This document shows, one piece after another, positions 1-8,043 of a DNA stretch of 64,000 nt. Location of the stretch: NCBI RefSeq assembly GCF_030818575.1, contig NZ_JAUTAL010000001.1:3534001-3598000 (forward strand), written 5' to 3'. The stretch is from Chryseobacterium camelliae (GTDB lineage: Bacteria; Bacteroidota; Bacteroidia; Flavobacteriales; Weeksellaceae). How positions within the stretch are numbered: position 1 is the stretch's first letter; each line of letters begins with the position of its first letter. A program made the translations under genes and the position numbers. A model generated the notes under the pieces. It saw only the letters and a program-made list of their open reading frames with translations, had not been told where the DNA came from and searched no databases.

Positions 1-1
1 A

Positions 2-1552
2 AGAGGAGAAATCCAATGCATCGGGGCCACTACTCTGGATGAATACCGTCAGTATATTGAGAAGGACGGTGCATTAGAAAGGAGGTTCCAGAAAGTAATG
101 GTAGAACCGACTTCTATTGATGAAACCATTCAGATCCTGAATCAGATCAAAGATAAGTATGAAGAGCACCATAATGTAATTTATACTCCGGAAGCCATTG
201 CAGCCTGTGTAAACCTGACATCAAGATATATTACGGACCGCTTTTTACCGGACAAGGCTATTGATGCCATGGACGAGGCTGGTTCCCGTGTATACATTAA
301 GAATATGAAAGTCCCTACTGAGATCATTGATTTTGAAAAGAAAATTGAAGAAATCAAGGAACTGAAGCAGAAAGCAGTAAAAGCTCAGGATTACCTGGAA
401 GCCAGAAAACTGAAAGATGAGGAAGAGCGTTTACAGATGGAACTTAATTCTGCCCAGGATAAGTGGGACAAAGATGTGAAGGAGAAAAAAGAAACCGTAA
501 GCGAAGAAAATGTAGCGGAAGTGGTTTCTATGATGAGTGGTGTTCCGGTAACCAAAGTAGGTAAAAACGAGCTTGATAAGTTAGCCGGAATGGACGGAAA
601 CCTGAACGGGAAAGTAATCGGCCAGGAAGATGCGGTGAAAAAAGTCGTTAAGGCAATCCAGAGGAACAGGGCCGGGCTTAAAGACCCGAACCGTCCTATC
701 GGTACCTTTATATTCTTGGGAACAACGGGTGTCGGTAAAACCGAGCTGGCGAAAGTAATGGCCAGGGAATTGTTTGAATCCGATGAATCTCTGATCAGGA
801 TTGACATGAGTGAATACATGGAAAAATTCGCTGTATCAAGATTGGTAGGTGCGCCTCCGGGATATGTAGGCTATGAAGAGGGGGGACAACTCACAGAAGC
901 CGTAAGAAGAAAACCTTATGCTGTGGTGCTTCTGGATGAGATTGAAAAAGCACATCCTGATGTATTCAATATTCTGTTACAGATCCTTGATGAAGGTCAC
1001 GTTACAGACAGCTTAGGAAGAAAGATCGACTTCAGGAATACGATTATTATCCTTACATCCAACATCGGAACGAGAGATCTTAAAGATTTCGGGGATGGTG
1101 TAGGATTCGGAACTACGGCGAAGAAAACAACCTCTGATTCCAGAGCGAGAAGTACGATTGAAAATGCCCTTAAAAAAGCGTTCTCACCGGAATTCCTCAA
1201 TAGGATCGATGATATCGTCATCTTCAATTCGCTTGAAAAAGATGATATCAAGAGAATTATTGATCTCGAACTGAACAAGTTATACAGCAGATTGGAGAAA
1301 CTGGGTTATAAAGTTGAACTGACTGAAGAAGCCAAAGACTTTATCTCAGAAAAAGGCTGGGACAAAGATTTCGGTGCAAGACCACTGAAACGTGCCATTC
1401 AGAAGTATATTGAAGACCTGTTAGCTGAAATGTTGGTTAACAAACAACTGAATGAAGGCGAAACTGTAATTCTTGATCTGAATGAAGCTAAAGATGGACT
1501 GGCAGGAAAAACTTCCAAGTCTAAGAAATCTGCAGCGGAGAAATCTTCTTAA
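2..1552 (+). CDS. clpC: ATP-dependent Clp protease ATP-binding subunit ClpC (5' partial)
   Basis: The reading frame is open from base 2, so the N-terminal domain and most of the first AAA+ module lie outside the window. What remains starts in the D1 module (IQCIGATTLDEYR sensor region, then the arginine-finger stretch ALERRFQKV). It then has a coiled UVR-like segment near 300-420 bp and a full D2 AAA+ module with Walker A GTTGVGKT (about 715-740) and Walker B VVLLDEIEK. The loop GDGVGFGTT contains the VGF tripeptide used by ClpC/ClpA to dock on ClpP. This loop and the UVR segment argue for ClpC over ClpB. The protein unfolds substrates and feeds them to ClpP in the cytoplasm. The lysine/serine-rich C-terminal tail is not conserved in the family. 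A strong terminator follows at 1579. Confidence 0.95.
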   Translation, partial: RGEIQCIGATTLDEYRQYIEKDGALERRFQKVMVEPTSIDETIQILNQIKDKYEEHHNVIYTPEAIAACVNLTSRYITDRFLPDKAIDAMDEAGSRVYIKNMKVPTEIIDFEKKIEEIKELKQKAVKAQDYLEARKLKDEEERLQMELNSAQDKWDKDVKEKKETVSEENVAEVVSMMSGVPVTKVGKNELDKLAGMDGNLNGKVIGQEDAVKKVVKAIQRNRAGLKDPNRPIGTFIFLGTTGVGKTELAKVMARELFESDESLIRIDMSEYMEKFAVSRLVGAPPGYVGYEEGGQLTEAVRRKPYAVVLLDEIEKAHPDVFNILLQILDEGHVTDSLGRKIDFRNTIIILTSNIGTRDLKDFGDGVGFGTTAKKTTSDSRARSTIENALKKAFSPEFLNRIDDIVIFNSLEKDDIKRIIDLELNKLYSRLEKLGYKVELTEEAKDFISEKGWDKDFGARPLKRAIQKYIEDLLAEMLVNKQLNEGETVILDLNEAKDGLAGKTSKSKKSAAEKSS

Positions 1553-1578
1553 TAAAAGATTAACTTAACTCAAAATAG

Positions 1579-1614
1579 GCAAAGCACCGGAAGTTTCCGG
1601 TGCTTTGCTGTTTT
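1579..1614 (+). terminator. Rho-independent terminator of clpC
   Basis: A 14-bp perfect inverted repeat (1579-1592 with 1595-1608) is followed by a short T-rich run. It starts 27 bases after the clpC stop codon. Confidence 0.88.
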
Positions 1615-1724
1615 ATAAGGTTATCAAATAATTTTAACCTGTACTTTAATCATCATATTCTGTTAAGATTTATCGTTTTTATCGATGTTTAATATCATCC
1701 CTTTTTTACGACTCTATTTAATTG

Positions 1725-1732
1725 TATTTTTG
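1725..1732 (+). promoter_or_regulatory. TAnnTTTG -7 element for mnmA
   Basis: TATTTTTG matches the Bacteroidota primary sigma factor -7 consensus and lies about 50 bases before the mnmA start codon. No clear TTTG -33 element is seen at the usual distance. Confidence 0.55.
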
Positions 1733-1781
1733 CGGCATCAAACTAAGGACTCCCGTTAAGAGTTCCGTAAAATTGAATCAG

Positions 1782-2969
1782 ATGAAAGTAGTTGTAGGAT
1801 TATCAGGAGGCGTGGATTCCAGTGTGACCGCCTACCTGCTCCAGCAGCAGGGCCACGAGGTGGTGGCTCTGTTTATGAGAAACTGGAATGATGCTTCAGT
1901 AACGCTGGAGGATGAATGTCCCTGGATTGAGGACAGCAATGATGCCCTGATGGTGGCCCAGAAACTGGGGATTCCGTTCCAGGTCATTGACATGAGCGAC
2001 CTGTATAAAGAGCGCATCGTAGATTATATGTTCGCCGAGTATGAAAAAGGAAGGACTCCGAACCCGGATGTCCTGTGCAACCGGGAGGTGAAATTTGACG
2101 TATTCATGAAAACGGCGATGTCACTGGGAGCGGATAAAGTAGCCACGGGACATTATGCAAGGGTCACTTCGACTTTTGATGAAAATGGTAAAGAAATATT
2201 CCATCTTCTTGCAGGCAAGGATAATAACAAAGATCAGTCATATTTCCTGTGTCAGCTAAGTCAGGACCAGCTATCGAAAGCACTGTTCCCGATTGGTGAG
2301 CTGACCAAGCCTCAGGTAAGGGAAATCGCTAAGGAAATAGGCCTGGTAACCGCTGATAAAAAGGATTCCCAGGGGTTATGCTTTATCGGTAAAGTAAGCC
2401 TTCCGCAATTTCTTCAGCAGCAGCTGGTTCCTAAAGAGGGTGAAATTGTAGAAGTTTTCAGGGATGCTCCGCTGTTTGCGCAGGAAGTTCCTCAGTTTTC
2501 CTCCCGGCAGGAGGAACTGACTTTTCTAAGCACCAAAATCCATTACCAAAAGTCTGACGGAAAAGTAATCGGAAAGCATCAGGGAGCCCAGTTTTACACG
2601 ATCGGACAAAGCAAGGGCCTTGGTATCGGCGGCCATAAAGAAAGCTGTTTTATCATCTCCAGAGATATGGAAAACAATATCCTTTTTGTAGGCGAAGGGC
2701 ACAGTTTCCCCGGATTATACAGAAGGGCCCTGAAAATTGATCGTTCGGAAGTGCATTGGGTCCGGGAAGATCTGGCCCTGAAAAATGGCGAGTCTAAAGA
2801 TGTGATGGCGAGGATCCGCTACAGGCAACCCTTGCAAAAAGCGGTGTTGCATCAGTTTGAAAGTGGTTTATATATTGAATTTGAAGAGCCGCAGTCTGCT
2901 ATTGCAGAAGGACAGTTTGCTGCATGGTACCAGGATGACGAGCTTCTGGGAAGCGGAGTGATTTCATAA
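1782..2969 (+). CDS. mnmA: tRNA-specific 2-thiouridylase MnmA
   Basis: MnmA adenylates and then thiolates C2 of U34 in tRNAs for Glu, Gln and Lys, giving the s2 group of mnm5s2U. The product is 395 aa, slightly longer than the usual 360-380. The N-terminal PP-loop SGGVDSS is at residues 8-14. The two catalytic cysteines are visible at C99 (NPDVLCN) and C200 ([10 protein letters not shown]). The start is placed at the ATG of [10 protein letters not shown], because that is where family homology begins. An upstream in-frame start would add 20 residues lying across the predicted promoter transcript start. The gene is monocistronic. Its functional partner mnmG, which acts on C5 of the same uridine, is also in this window at 34.2 kb. 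Confidence 0.97.
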   Translation: MKVVVGLSGGVDSSVTAYLLQQQGHEVVALFMRNWNDASVTLEDECPWIEDSNDALMVAQKLGIPFQVIDMSDLYKERIVDYMFAEYEKGRTPNPDVLCNREVKFDVFMKTAMSLGADKVATGHYARVTSTFDENGKEIFHLLAGKDNNKDQSYFLCQLSQDQLSKALFPIGELTKPQVREIAKEIGLVTADKKDSQGLCFIGKVSLPQFLQQQLVPKEGEIVEVFRDAPLFAQEVPQFSSRQEELTFLSTKIHYQKSDGKVIGKHQGAQFYTIGQSKGLGIGGHKESCFIISRDMENNILFVGEGHSFPGLYRRALKIDRSEVHWVREDLALKNGESKDVMARIRYRQPLQKAVLHQFESGLYIEFEEPQSAIAEGQFAAWYQDDELLGSGVIS

Positions 2970-3086
2970 AGAATGATCGTCCTGTAACAGATTTTGAATC
3001 GTTAAACGTACTTATTAGTTACAGTTGATCAAAAAGTCGGAGGAAAACCTCCAAAAGATGATCGAAGATACTTATTTTAATATCCC

Positions 3087-3121
3087 AAAAACCGGAGCAT
3101 TTTTGTTCCGGTTTTTATTTT
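3087..3121. terminator. Bidirectional terminator between mnmA and 3161 gene
   Basis: A 10-bp stem (3087-3096 with 3107-3116) has A and T runs on its two sides, so it can serve mnmA on the plus strand and the convergent gene on the minus strand. Confidence 0.85.
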
Positions 3122-3160
3122 TTTGATCAAAAGCAGATTAAGGTTCTCATATCTTATTTT

Positions 3161-3505
3161 TCAGCTTTCTTTTGAATATATCCTGATGATGGCTGTAAAG
3201 ACAATGACTTGGATTATCAGCATTAGTATCAGAAGCCCTACAGGTTTTCCAAGGTAAACTCCTTTCACAAATTTAATTGCCCCGAAGATAAAAATAAAAA
3301 CACCAAAAACAACGGTGGTTTTGGAAAAGGATCCTTTATAAAACTTTGCGAAAAGCAGGGTAATGTACCATCCAAAAAGCAATATGGAATAGAAACTGAG
3401 AAATTCAGGGCCTTTTAAGGCAAACGGATTTAAAGTCTGATGCATCAATCCAATCCAAAGAAGGCTGATAAGCAAGGATGTAGCCTGAATAGTCGTATTT
3501 TTCAT
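3161..3505 (-). CDS. Hypothetical small integral membrane protein
   Basis: This 114-aa protein has four evenly spaced hydrophobic segments (about residues 8-25, 35-53, 64-82, 88-107) with short polar loops and no cysteines or obvious catalytic motif. I do not recognise the family. It starts 15 bases after the stop of the glycine/cysteine-rich protein gene upstream on the same strand, with a GAGGTT sequence in the gap that could serve as a ribosome binding site. The two are probably co-transcribed. An inner-membrane location is inferred from hydrophobicity only. Confidence 0.7.
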   Translation of the reverse strand: MKNTTIQATSLLISLLWIGLMHQTLNPFALKGPEFLSFYSILLFGWYITLLFAKFYKGSFSKTTVVFGVFIFIFGAIKFVKGVYLGKPVGLLILMLIIQVIVFTAIIRIYSKES

Positions 3506-3520
3506 AACCTCATGTTTTAA

Positions 3521-4249
3521 TTAATCGCCCCCACATCCCCCACATCCCCCGCAACCTCCACAACTTCCACAACCGCTATGGCATGAACTTCCGCCACTGC
3601 ATGACCCACCAAAGCTACTGTCTCCCCCATTGTTATGACGATCGTTATCGCCATTCCTGTTCCTGAAGATCACTGAAAAGAAGAATATCAGCGGCAATGC
3701 TATAAAAATGATTTCCTGCAAGGCATCGGAATTATCTGCACATGAGCTTAATATCAATAAAAATAATAGTAAGGATATCAATCTGATGGACACCCCAAAT
3801 TTCCTGTTACTGAACTGAAAGCCTTTCGAAGCTGACCATATATCTGCCGGCGGCTCCTGCTGAAAAACCCGTTTATAAGCGTCCAAAGTACCCTGCAGCA
3901 ATTTTTTGTGTCTCCTGTGTTCAGAAATACCTCCTTGCGATGGGTGATGGTGGAGTTTCCGCCGCAGGATCTGCGGGCAGAAAACATCCCAGTAAATTTT
4001 AGTATACAGCAGATGCATATGCCAGACTTTATCCACCGTTTCACTGGGCGAGGCACCTTCCGGCAGCACACAGCACAAGTAGATAAATTTCTTATATTCT
4101 TGTATGGCTTTTATGGTAAATTCAATTGTCCACTTTTCTTCTTTCGCAAGCTTTTTTGAGAACGGGAAACTGGCCCCGTGTTGATCCAGTGAGAAATTCT
4201 GAAGCCTGTTCCAAAGTGTATCGTTTTGCAGAACATTCTGTGTTTCCAT
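3521..4249 (-). CDS. Glycine-rich-domain-like membrane protein with Gly/Cys-rich tail
   Basis: The first about 130 residues resemble the GRPD/DUF1399-type domain, with a segment around VDKVWHMHLLYTKIYWDVFC that matches the conserved VDxVWHxHL...Y signature. A hydrophobic stretch follows (about 160-195), with one or two membrane spans. The last 40 residues are a low-complexity tail of Gly, Ser and seven Cys (pattern GCGGCGGCGG). The ATG at 4249 is preferred over an in-frame TTG eight codons upstream. Tails of this kind occur in other TIGR04222-like and GRPD-like membrane proteins, but no function is established. It appears to lead a two-gene unit with the 114-aa membrane protein. Confidence 0.7.
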   Translation of the reverse strand: METQNVLQNDTLWNRLQNFSLDQHGASFPFSKKLAKEEKWTIEFTIKAIQEYKKFIYLCCVLPEGASPSETVDKVWHMHLLYTKIYWDVFCPQILRRKLHHHPSQGGISEHRRHKKLLQGTLDAYKRVFQQEPPADIWSASKGFQFSNRKFGVSIRLISLLLFLLILSSCADNSDALQEIIFIALPLIFFFSVIFRNRNGDNDRHNNGGDSSFGGSCSGGSSCHSGCGSCGGCGGCGGCGGD

Positions 4250-4362
4250 TGTTAGATTTTTATATTCACTCAAATATCTTTTATCCGGTCAATATAAAAG
4301 TCTTACAAAAGCATTTTTAGATCTTAAAATAGTCTTATATTAGTCTTAAGAATTATAGGGCA

Positions 4363-5256
4363 ATGAAAGAGGATATTGTGCACCTTGAAAAACTTGTCAA
4401 CTATCTTGGCCGGCATTTCTTAAAGAAAGCCTGCTGGGAAGACATTTCTAAAACTGAATGGTCTTATATTGTTGATGAGCTTAATGAGTTAATCGTTAAA
4501 GAAAATTCTGAGAAAAATATTCGGAAGAAGCCGGATCTCTTAGGTTCTAATTACCTGTATGAGCATCTGATCATCAATAAATTAAAGAAATACCATCAGA
4601 ATCAACATGCCCGGATCGGCAAACCTAATCTGGCTAAACTTAGTCTCATTGTCAAGGCATTGGGATATGCCAATTACATCGATTTTATCAATTCCAATAC
4701 GGAATCGTTCAACTTCAACGACCTGCGGATCGATATGCAGAATGTAACGCCAAATACAGCACTTCTGGAGCGTATGGTAGGCTGTTGGTATTCTTACAAC
4801 CGGAACCTTCCGGAAAATCCGTCTCAGACAAAGGATAATCGAATCTGGCGGTCCGCCACTGAAATTTATAAGTCGGAAACTACCGGAGAATACTTCATTG
4901 AGAGAAGCGGCGGGGACCGGCATAAGTATTTCGGTAAGGTAACCGCCTATTCAGATTATATTTTCATCATCATGAACAGCAATACGTTTATCCGGCAGCG
5001 GCATTTTGTTTCAAGAGTAAAAGACAGCCATGAAAAGCTGAAAAACCCAGAGTATAAGTTCCATGAATTGCATTTTATAAGTACATGTATCAGTTTTAAC
5101 CAGGAGCCTATTGCCCTGTTTGAAATTTTCCAGAAGGCAGACCGGAAAAACTTCGTTCCGGATTCCACCAGCTTTCCTATTGACAGCGATGAAATCCCAA
5201 AATCCATCATACAGCAGCTTGAAGATACCGAAGCGAACAGGATCGACTTTAAATAA
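4363..5256 (+). CDS. Hypothetical protein
   Basis: This 297-aa soluble-looking protein has no signal peptide or membrane segment. The N-terminal 110 residues are helical and charged, with a basic stretch around residues 45-90. The remainder looks mixed alpha/beta with several aromatic residues (GCWYSYNRN). I do not recognise the family. It is transcribed divergently from the GRPD-like gene across a 113-base gap, and the stop is followed by the LytTR gene in convergent orientation. The reading frame is complete and codon use looks like its neighbours, so it is probably a real gene. Confidence 0.7.
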   Translation: MKEDIVHLEKLVNYLGRHFLKKACWEDISKTEWSYIVDELNELIVKENSEKNIRKKPDLLGSNYLYEHLIINKLKKYHQNQHARIGKPNLAKLSLIVKALGYANYIDFINSNTESFNFNDLRIDMQNVTPNTALLERMVGCWYSYNRNLPENPSQTKDNRIWRSATEIYKSETTGEYFIERSGGDRHKYFGKVTAYSDYIFIIMNSNTFIRQRHFVSRVKDSHEKLKNPEYKFHELHFISTCISFNQEPIALFEIFQKADRKNFVPDSTSFPIDSDEIPKSIIQQLEDTEANRIDFK

Positions 5257-5353
5257 GCCTTAAACGACAGAGCACATCACAATGCCTAAGTCCGGTCTTA
5301 CATCCTTACAATCCTGTCTGAAATCTGATGCCTGCTATCTGACATCTTAACCT

Positions 5354-6097
5354 TTACCTCATCAGCCAATCCTTAAAATCCTTCACCCGGTCACGGCTGA
5401 CAGTAATTTCATCTTCAGGCTGAAATTCGAGCTCCACTTTATAGTATGGAGACGTATGGATATTTTTGATATGGTCTGAATTGATGATAAACTGCCGGTT
5501 TACCCTGAAAAACTTATTGTCATCCAGCACATCCGCCAGTTCATCAAGGGTAAAATCTGAAGGATAGGTACGTTCCTTCGTCTGAAGATAGACGATTTTA
5601 TTTTCACTGAAAAAACAGCTTACTTCATGGGTCTGGACAATTTTCAGGTTGTACCCGATCTTGACCAGGATCCTGGAAAGAGTACTTTTATCTTCCTTGA
5701 TCAGCTGTTTTATTTCCTGTGAACTCACTGCATTTCCGGAGGGAATAAAGGATTTGAATTTTTCCACTGCACCGGCCAGGTCTTCGTCCAGGATGGGCTT
5801 CAGAAGATAATCGATGCTGTTCAGCTTAAAAGCTTTCAGCGTATACTGATCAAAGGCGGTTGTATAAATGATGAATGCTCTGGTGGGAAATTCCTGAAAA
5901 ATATCGAAGGATAATCCGTCTCCCAGCACAATATCAGAAAAAATAAGCTGAGGATGTTCGTTTTCAGAGAACCACTGTTTGCCCTCTTCCACAGATTCTA
6001 TCCTGGCCACGATTTCGATATCGGGAAAAGTACCCAGCATACGTTCAAGCTTTCTTAAAGCCGGTTTTTCATCTTCAATAATAACCGTTTTGATCAT
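5354..6097 (-). CDS. LytTR-family response regulator
   Basis: The protein (247 aa) has an N-terminal receiver domain and a C-terminal LytTR DNA-binding domain (about 140-247). The acidic pocket is at E8-D9-E10, the phospho-acceptor is D55 (LIFSDIVL), and the conserved T79/T80 and K100 are present. It is the last gene of a minus-strand unit with two small 2TM-domain proteins. Its likely partner is the LytS-type kinase encoded at 8044-9357 in the same array. The DNA targets cannot be read from the sequence, but LytTR domains bind pairs of imperfect direct repeats. Confidence 0.94.
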   Translation of the reverse strand: MIKTVIIEDEKPALRKLERMLGTFPDIEIVARIESVEEGKQWFSENEHPQLIFSDIVLGDGLSFDIFQEFPTRAFIIYTTAFDQYTLKAFKLNSIDYLLKPILDEDLAGAVEKFKSFIPSGNAVSSQEIKQLIKEDKSTLSRILVKIGYNLKIVQTHEVSCFFSENKIVYLQTKERTYPSDFTLDELADVLDDNKFFRVNRQFIINSDHIKNIHTSPYYKVELEFQPEDEITVSRDRVKDFKDWLMR

Positions 6098-6149
6098 TGT
6101 TTATCTCTGTTTGATTTCTGAATTAAAAGCGACTGAAAGTTCCGGCATA

Positions 6150-6425
6150 TTAAAATTTAACCGGGTCCTTATGTTTACCCATTTCTTTTTCTACAATGCT
6201 TCTTTCCCAGTCGGCATCAAAGATAAATAACTTTACGGCTTTTACCGTCAGAATAATTCCCCAGATCAAAAGAATAACTGATCCATCCCAGTGTGAAATA
6301 TTGAAAATTCCTTTTTTAAATAGGTCATCGGAAAAAATAACGATGGAGACGATACCGAACCATAGAAGGCTTTTATAAAACCTTTTCAGCTCTTTTACTC
6401 GTTGTTGTGCGTGATAATAATCCAT
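6150..6425 (-). CDS. 2TM domain-containing protein
   Basis: A 91-aa protein of the 2TM family (PF13239 type). A short amphipathic N-terminal helix (AQQRVKELKRFYKSLL) is followed by two membrane spans (about 20-37 and 48-66) and a charged C-terminal segment (DADWERSIVEKEM). The same architecture recurs at 6451, 7705 and in the C-terminus of the kinase at 8044. It lies 25 bases after the upstream 2TM gene and 52 bases before the LytTR regulator. It is likely part of the sensory or signalling complex of that two-component system (inference from context). Confidence 0.85.
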   Translation of the reverse strand: MDYYHAQQRVKELKRFYKSLLWFGIVSIVIFSDDLFKKGIFNISHWDGSVILLIWGIILTVKAVKLFIFDADWERSIVEKEMGKHKDPVKF

Positions 6426-6450
6426 GATAATTTATTTTACGGTTGTATAA

Positions 6451-6744
6451 TTAAAAAGTTTTTGCCTGTTTTTGCTCTTCGTCCATCAGTTCCCTGATCT
6501 TCTTTTCTTCCCAGTTTCTCCCGATCCCGAAAGTACTTACTCCATGGGCAGCGATCCCTATTCCCCATCCCAGCATCGGCCAGAAAAACCAGAGATTCTC
6601 AGGGGAAGTCAGCAGGTTTAAAACGACCAGGAAAGGGATGACCAGGCAGTAAGAAGTCAGGTTGCTGTAAAAGCCTTTGATTTCTTTCACTCTTCGGGCT
6701 GCCTTCTCGTATGCCCTGCTTTCTGTGTTGAATGATGTTTCCAT
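6451..6744 (-). CDS. 2TM domain-containing protein, paralog of the kinase C-terminus
   Basis: The product is 97 aa. The start is taken at METSFNTESR; an upstream in-frame start would add 18 lysine/asparagine-rich residues that overlap the promoter leader. Residues 10-97 closely match the C-terminal 2TM domain of the histidine kinase at 8044-9357 (shared FYSNLTSYC, LWF, PMLGWGIG, AAHGVS, RWE/NWE, KKIRE). That indicates a duplication or domain exchange between the free protein and the fusion. It begins the unit 2TM-2TM-LytTR. Confidence 0.87.
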   Translation of the reverse strand: METSFNTESRAYEKAARRVKEIKGFYSNLTSYCLVIPFLVVLNLLTSPENLWFFWPMLGWGIGIAAHGVSTFGIGRNWEEKKIRELMDEEQKQAKTF

Positions 6745-6784
6745 TTTTTTATTGTTTAGATTAAACTGTTTGTTTTTGTTGAGA

Positions 6785-6816
6785 CAAATGTAGGTCAATG
6801 TTCACCTCCGGATCAA
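6785..6816 (-). promoter_or_regulatory. Promoter of the 2TM-2TM-LytTR unit
   Basis: On the minus strand there is a TTG (complement of 6814-6816), a 21-base spacer, and TACATTTG (6785-6792). This is the best match in the array to the Bacteroidota TTTG/TAnnTTTG promoter. It sits 41 bases upstream of the 6744 start codon. Confidence 0.6.
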
Positions 6817-7122
6817 TTTTAACTGACCGAACCGTAGAAAATGAATGCCGAACGGTGAAAATGGCTGTCAATCCGTATAAGCATTTATGAAGCTGACAAG
6901 ATAAGCAGAGGAATTTCTTAAAGAGCCGTATTGAGGATTATAAAATGATCTATTGCAGGCAGGGCATACAATAGATCATTTTAATGGCAAAAAGTATTAG
7001 CTTAAAATAAGTGTTCAAAGGCTGAAAATGCTGACTATAATTTCTCTACACAAGTAACTATCAAAAAGATCCATTGCGGAGCTGAAAAAATTAATCTGAT
7101 GAAAAATATCCGATTTAAATTT
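6817..7122. other. Gene-free gap between two transcription units
   Basis: There is no credible ORF. The gap holds a 15-bp perfect inverted repeat at 6941-6983, described separately. It separates the kinase/2TM/methyltransferase unit from the 2TM/2TM/LytTR unit. The rest is AT-rich with nothing recognisable. Confidence 0.6.
6941..6983 (-). terminator. Hairpin, possible terminator of the kinase unit
   Basis: Arms 6941-6955 and 6969-6983 are perfect 15-bp reverse complements around a 13-base loop. The run after the stem is only weakly T-rich, so termination is plausible but not certain. It lies about 140 bases after the stop at 7123. Confidence 0.45.
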
Positions 7123-7692
7123 TTAATATACAAAAGGAATCAGTTTCTTTGTTTTGCGCCTGTATTCCAGATATTCTTCCCCGAACTGCTCAATAAGCGT
7201 ATCTTCCTCGATCTTAATCCTGTAGCTGAAAGCGATGAACGGAGGAATAAATGCAAAAGCCAATGACAGCCAGTTGTTGAGGTATAGTCCCAGGCCTAAA
7301 GAAGTAAGCAGGGAAAATGTATAGGATGGATGCCTCAGATACCTGTAGAATCCTTCTTTTTTGATGGTGTGGTCTTTCCTGATCGTTACATCAACGGTAA
7401 AGTATTTACCCAATGACCGGATGATGATAAACCGGACAATAATTCCAATCAGAATCAATGCTTCTCCCAGGTACAGGATCCAGATATCATGTGCAATTGG
7501 AAACCTGGTATAATAAGACAAGGTTACCGCACTGATAATAGAAAACGGAATGGCCATCCAAAGGAAATTCAGGGTAGACCGGTCTTTGTCTTTCCGGTCT
7601 GTTTCCCCGGATTTTAAAATGTTCTTATACAGGAATTCACTGAGGAACCAGGCCAGCATAGAAACGGCAAAGATAATCTGTAAAGTATTCAT
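7123..7692 (-). CDS. Isoprenylcysteine carboxyl methyltransferase-family membrane protein
   Basis: This 189-aa protein has about five membrane spans. Its C-terminal block (YRYLRHPSYT, then EEDTLIEQFGEEYLEY near the end) is the signature of the ICMT/PEMT-like integral membrane methyltransferases, which bind S-adenosylmethionine at the membrane interface. The true substrate in bacteria is generally unknown. It follows the 106-aa 2TM gene by 12 bases and precedes the gap, so it is the last gene of the unit that starts with the sensor kinase. Confidence 0.87.
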   Translation of the reverse strand: MNTLQIIFAVSMLAWFLSEFLYKNILKSGETDRKDKDRSTLNFLWMAIPFSIISAVTLSYYTRFPIAHDIWILYLGEALILIGIIVRFIIIRSLGKYFTVDVTIRKDHTIKKEGFYRYLRHPSYTFSLLTSLGLGLYLNNWLSLAFAFIPPFIAFSYRIKIEEDTLIEQFGEEYLEYRRKTKKLIPFVY

Positions 7693-7704
7693 GTGTTTAC
7701 TGTT

Positions 7705-8025
7705 TTATTTTAATCCGTTCCGGGCAGCCATTTCCTCGTCCATGAGCTGTTTGATTTTCTTCTCCTCCCAATGGTTTCCCAGAATGAAATTAGGAACAAA
7801 TACCCGCAATCCGCATACCAAAACACCCATTCCCCAGAACAGCGGAAGGCTGAAATATTTGAGGTGCCAGATGGTCTGGCCCGGTTTCAGTTCGCGGTAA
7901 TTGGTGATTAAGATGAATATGTTCACCACGAGATATACAAAGAGGAAAATGTAGAAATTCTTGATTTGCTTCACTCTTTTTTCTGCCTGCTTGTAGCGGA
8001 TATCATCCTGGCTGATCTCTTCCAT
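7705..8025 (-). CDS. 2TM domain-containing protein
   Basis: A 106-aa protein with the 2TM layout: N-terminal helix with the RVKQIKNFY motif, two membrane spans (about 25-43 and 55-75), then HWEEKKIKQLMDEE at the C-terminal side. It starts 18 bases after the kinase stop codon and ends 12 bases before the ICMT-like gene, which indicates an operon. The NFYIFL and WEEKKIKQ segments match the other 2TM proteins in this array. Confidence 0.87.
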   Translation of the reverse strand: MEEISQDDIRYKQAEKRVKQIKNFYIFLFVYLVVNIFILITNYRELKPGQTIWHLKYFSLPLFWGMGVLVCGLRVFVPNFILGNHWEEKKIKQLMDEEMAARNGLK

Positions 8026-8043
8026 AAATTTGGTGTTTAATGA

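Noticed and set aside
391..819. 142-residue minus-strand ORF opposite clpC
   Set aside because: Serine- and phenylalanine-rich translation of the antisense clpC sequence; no start signal.
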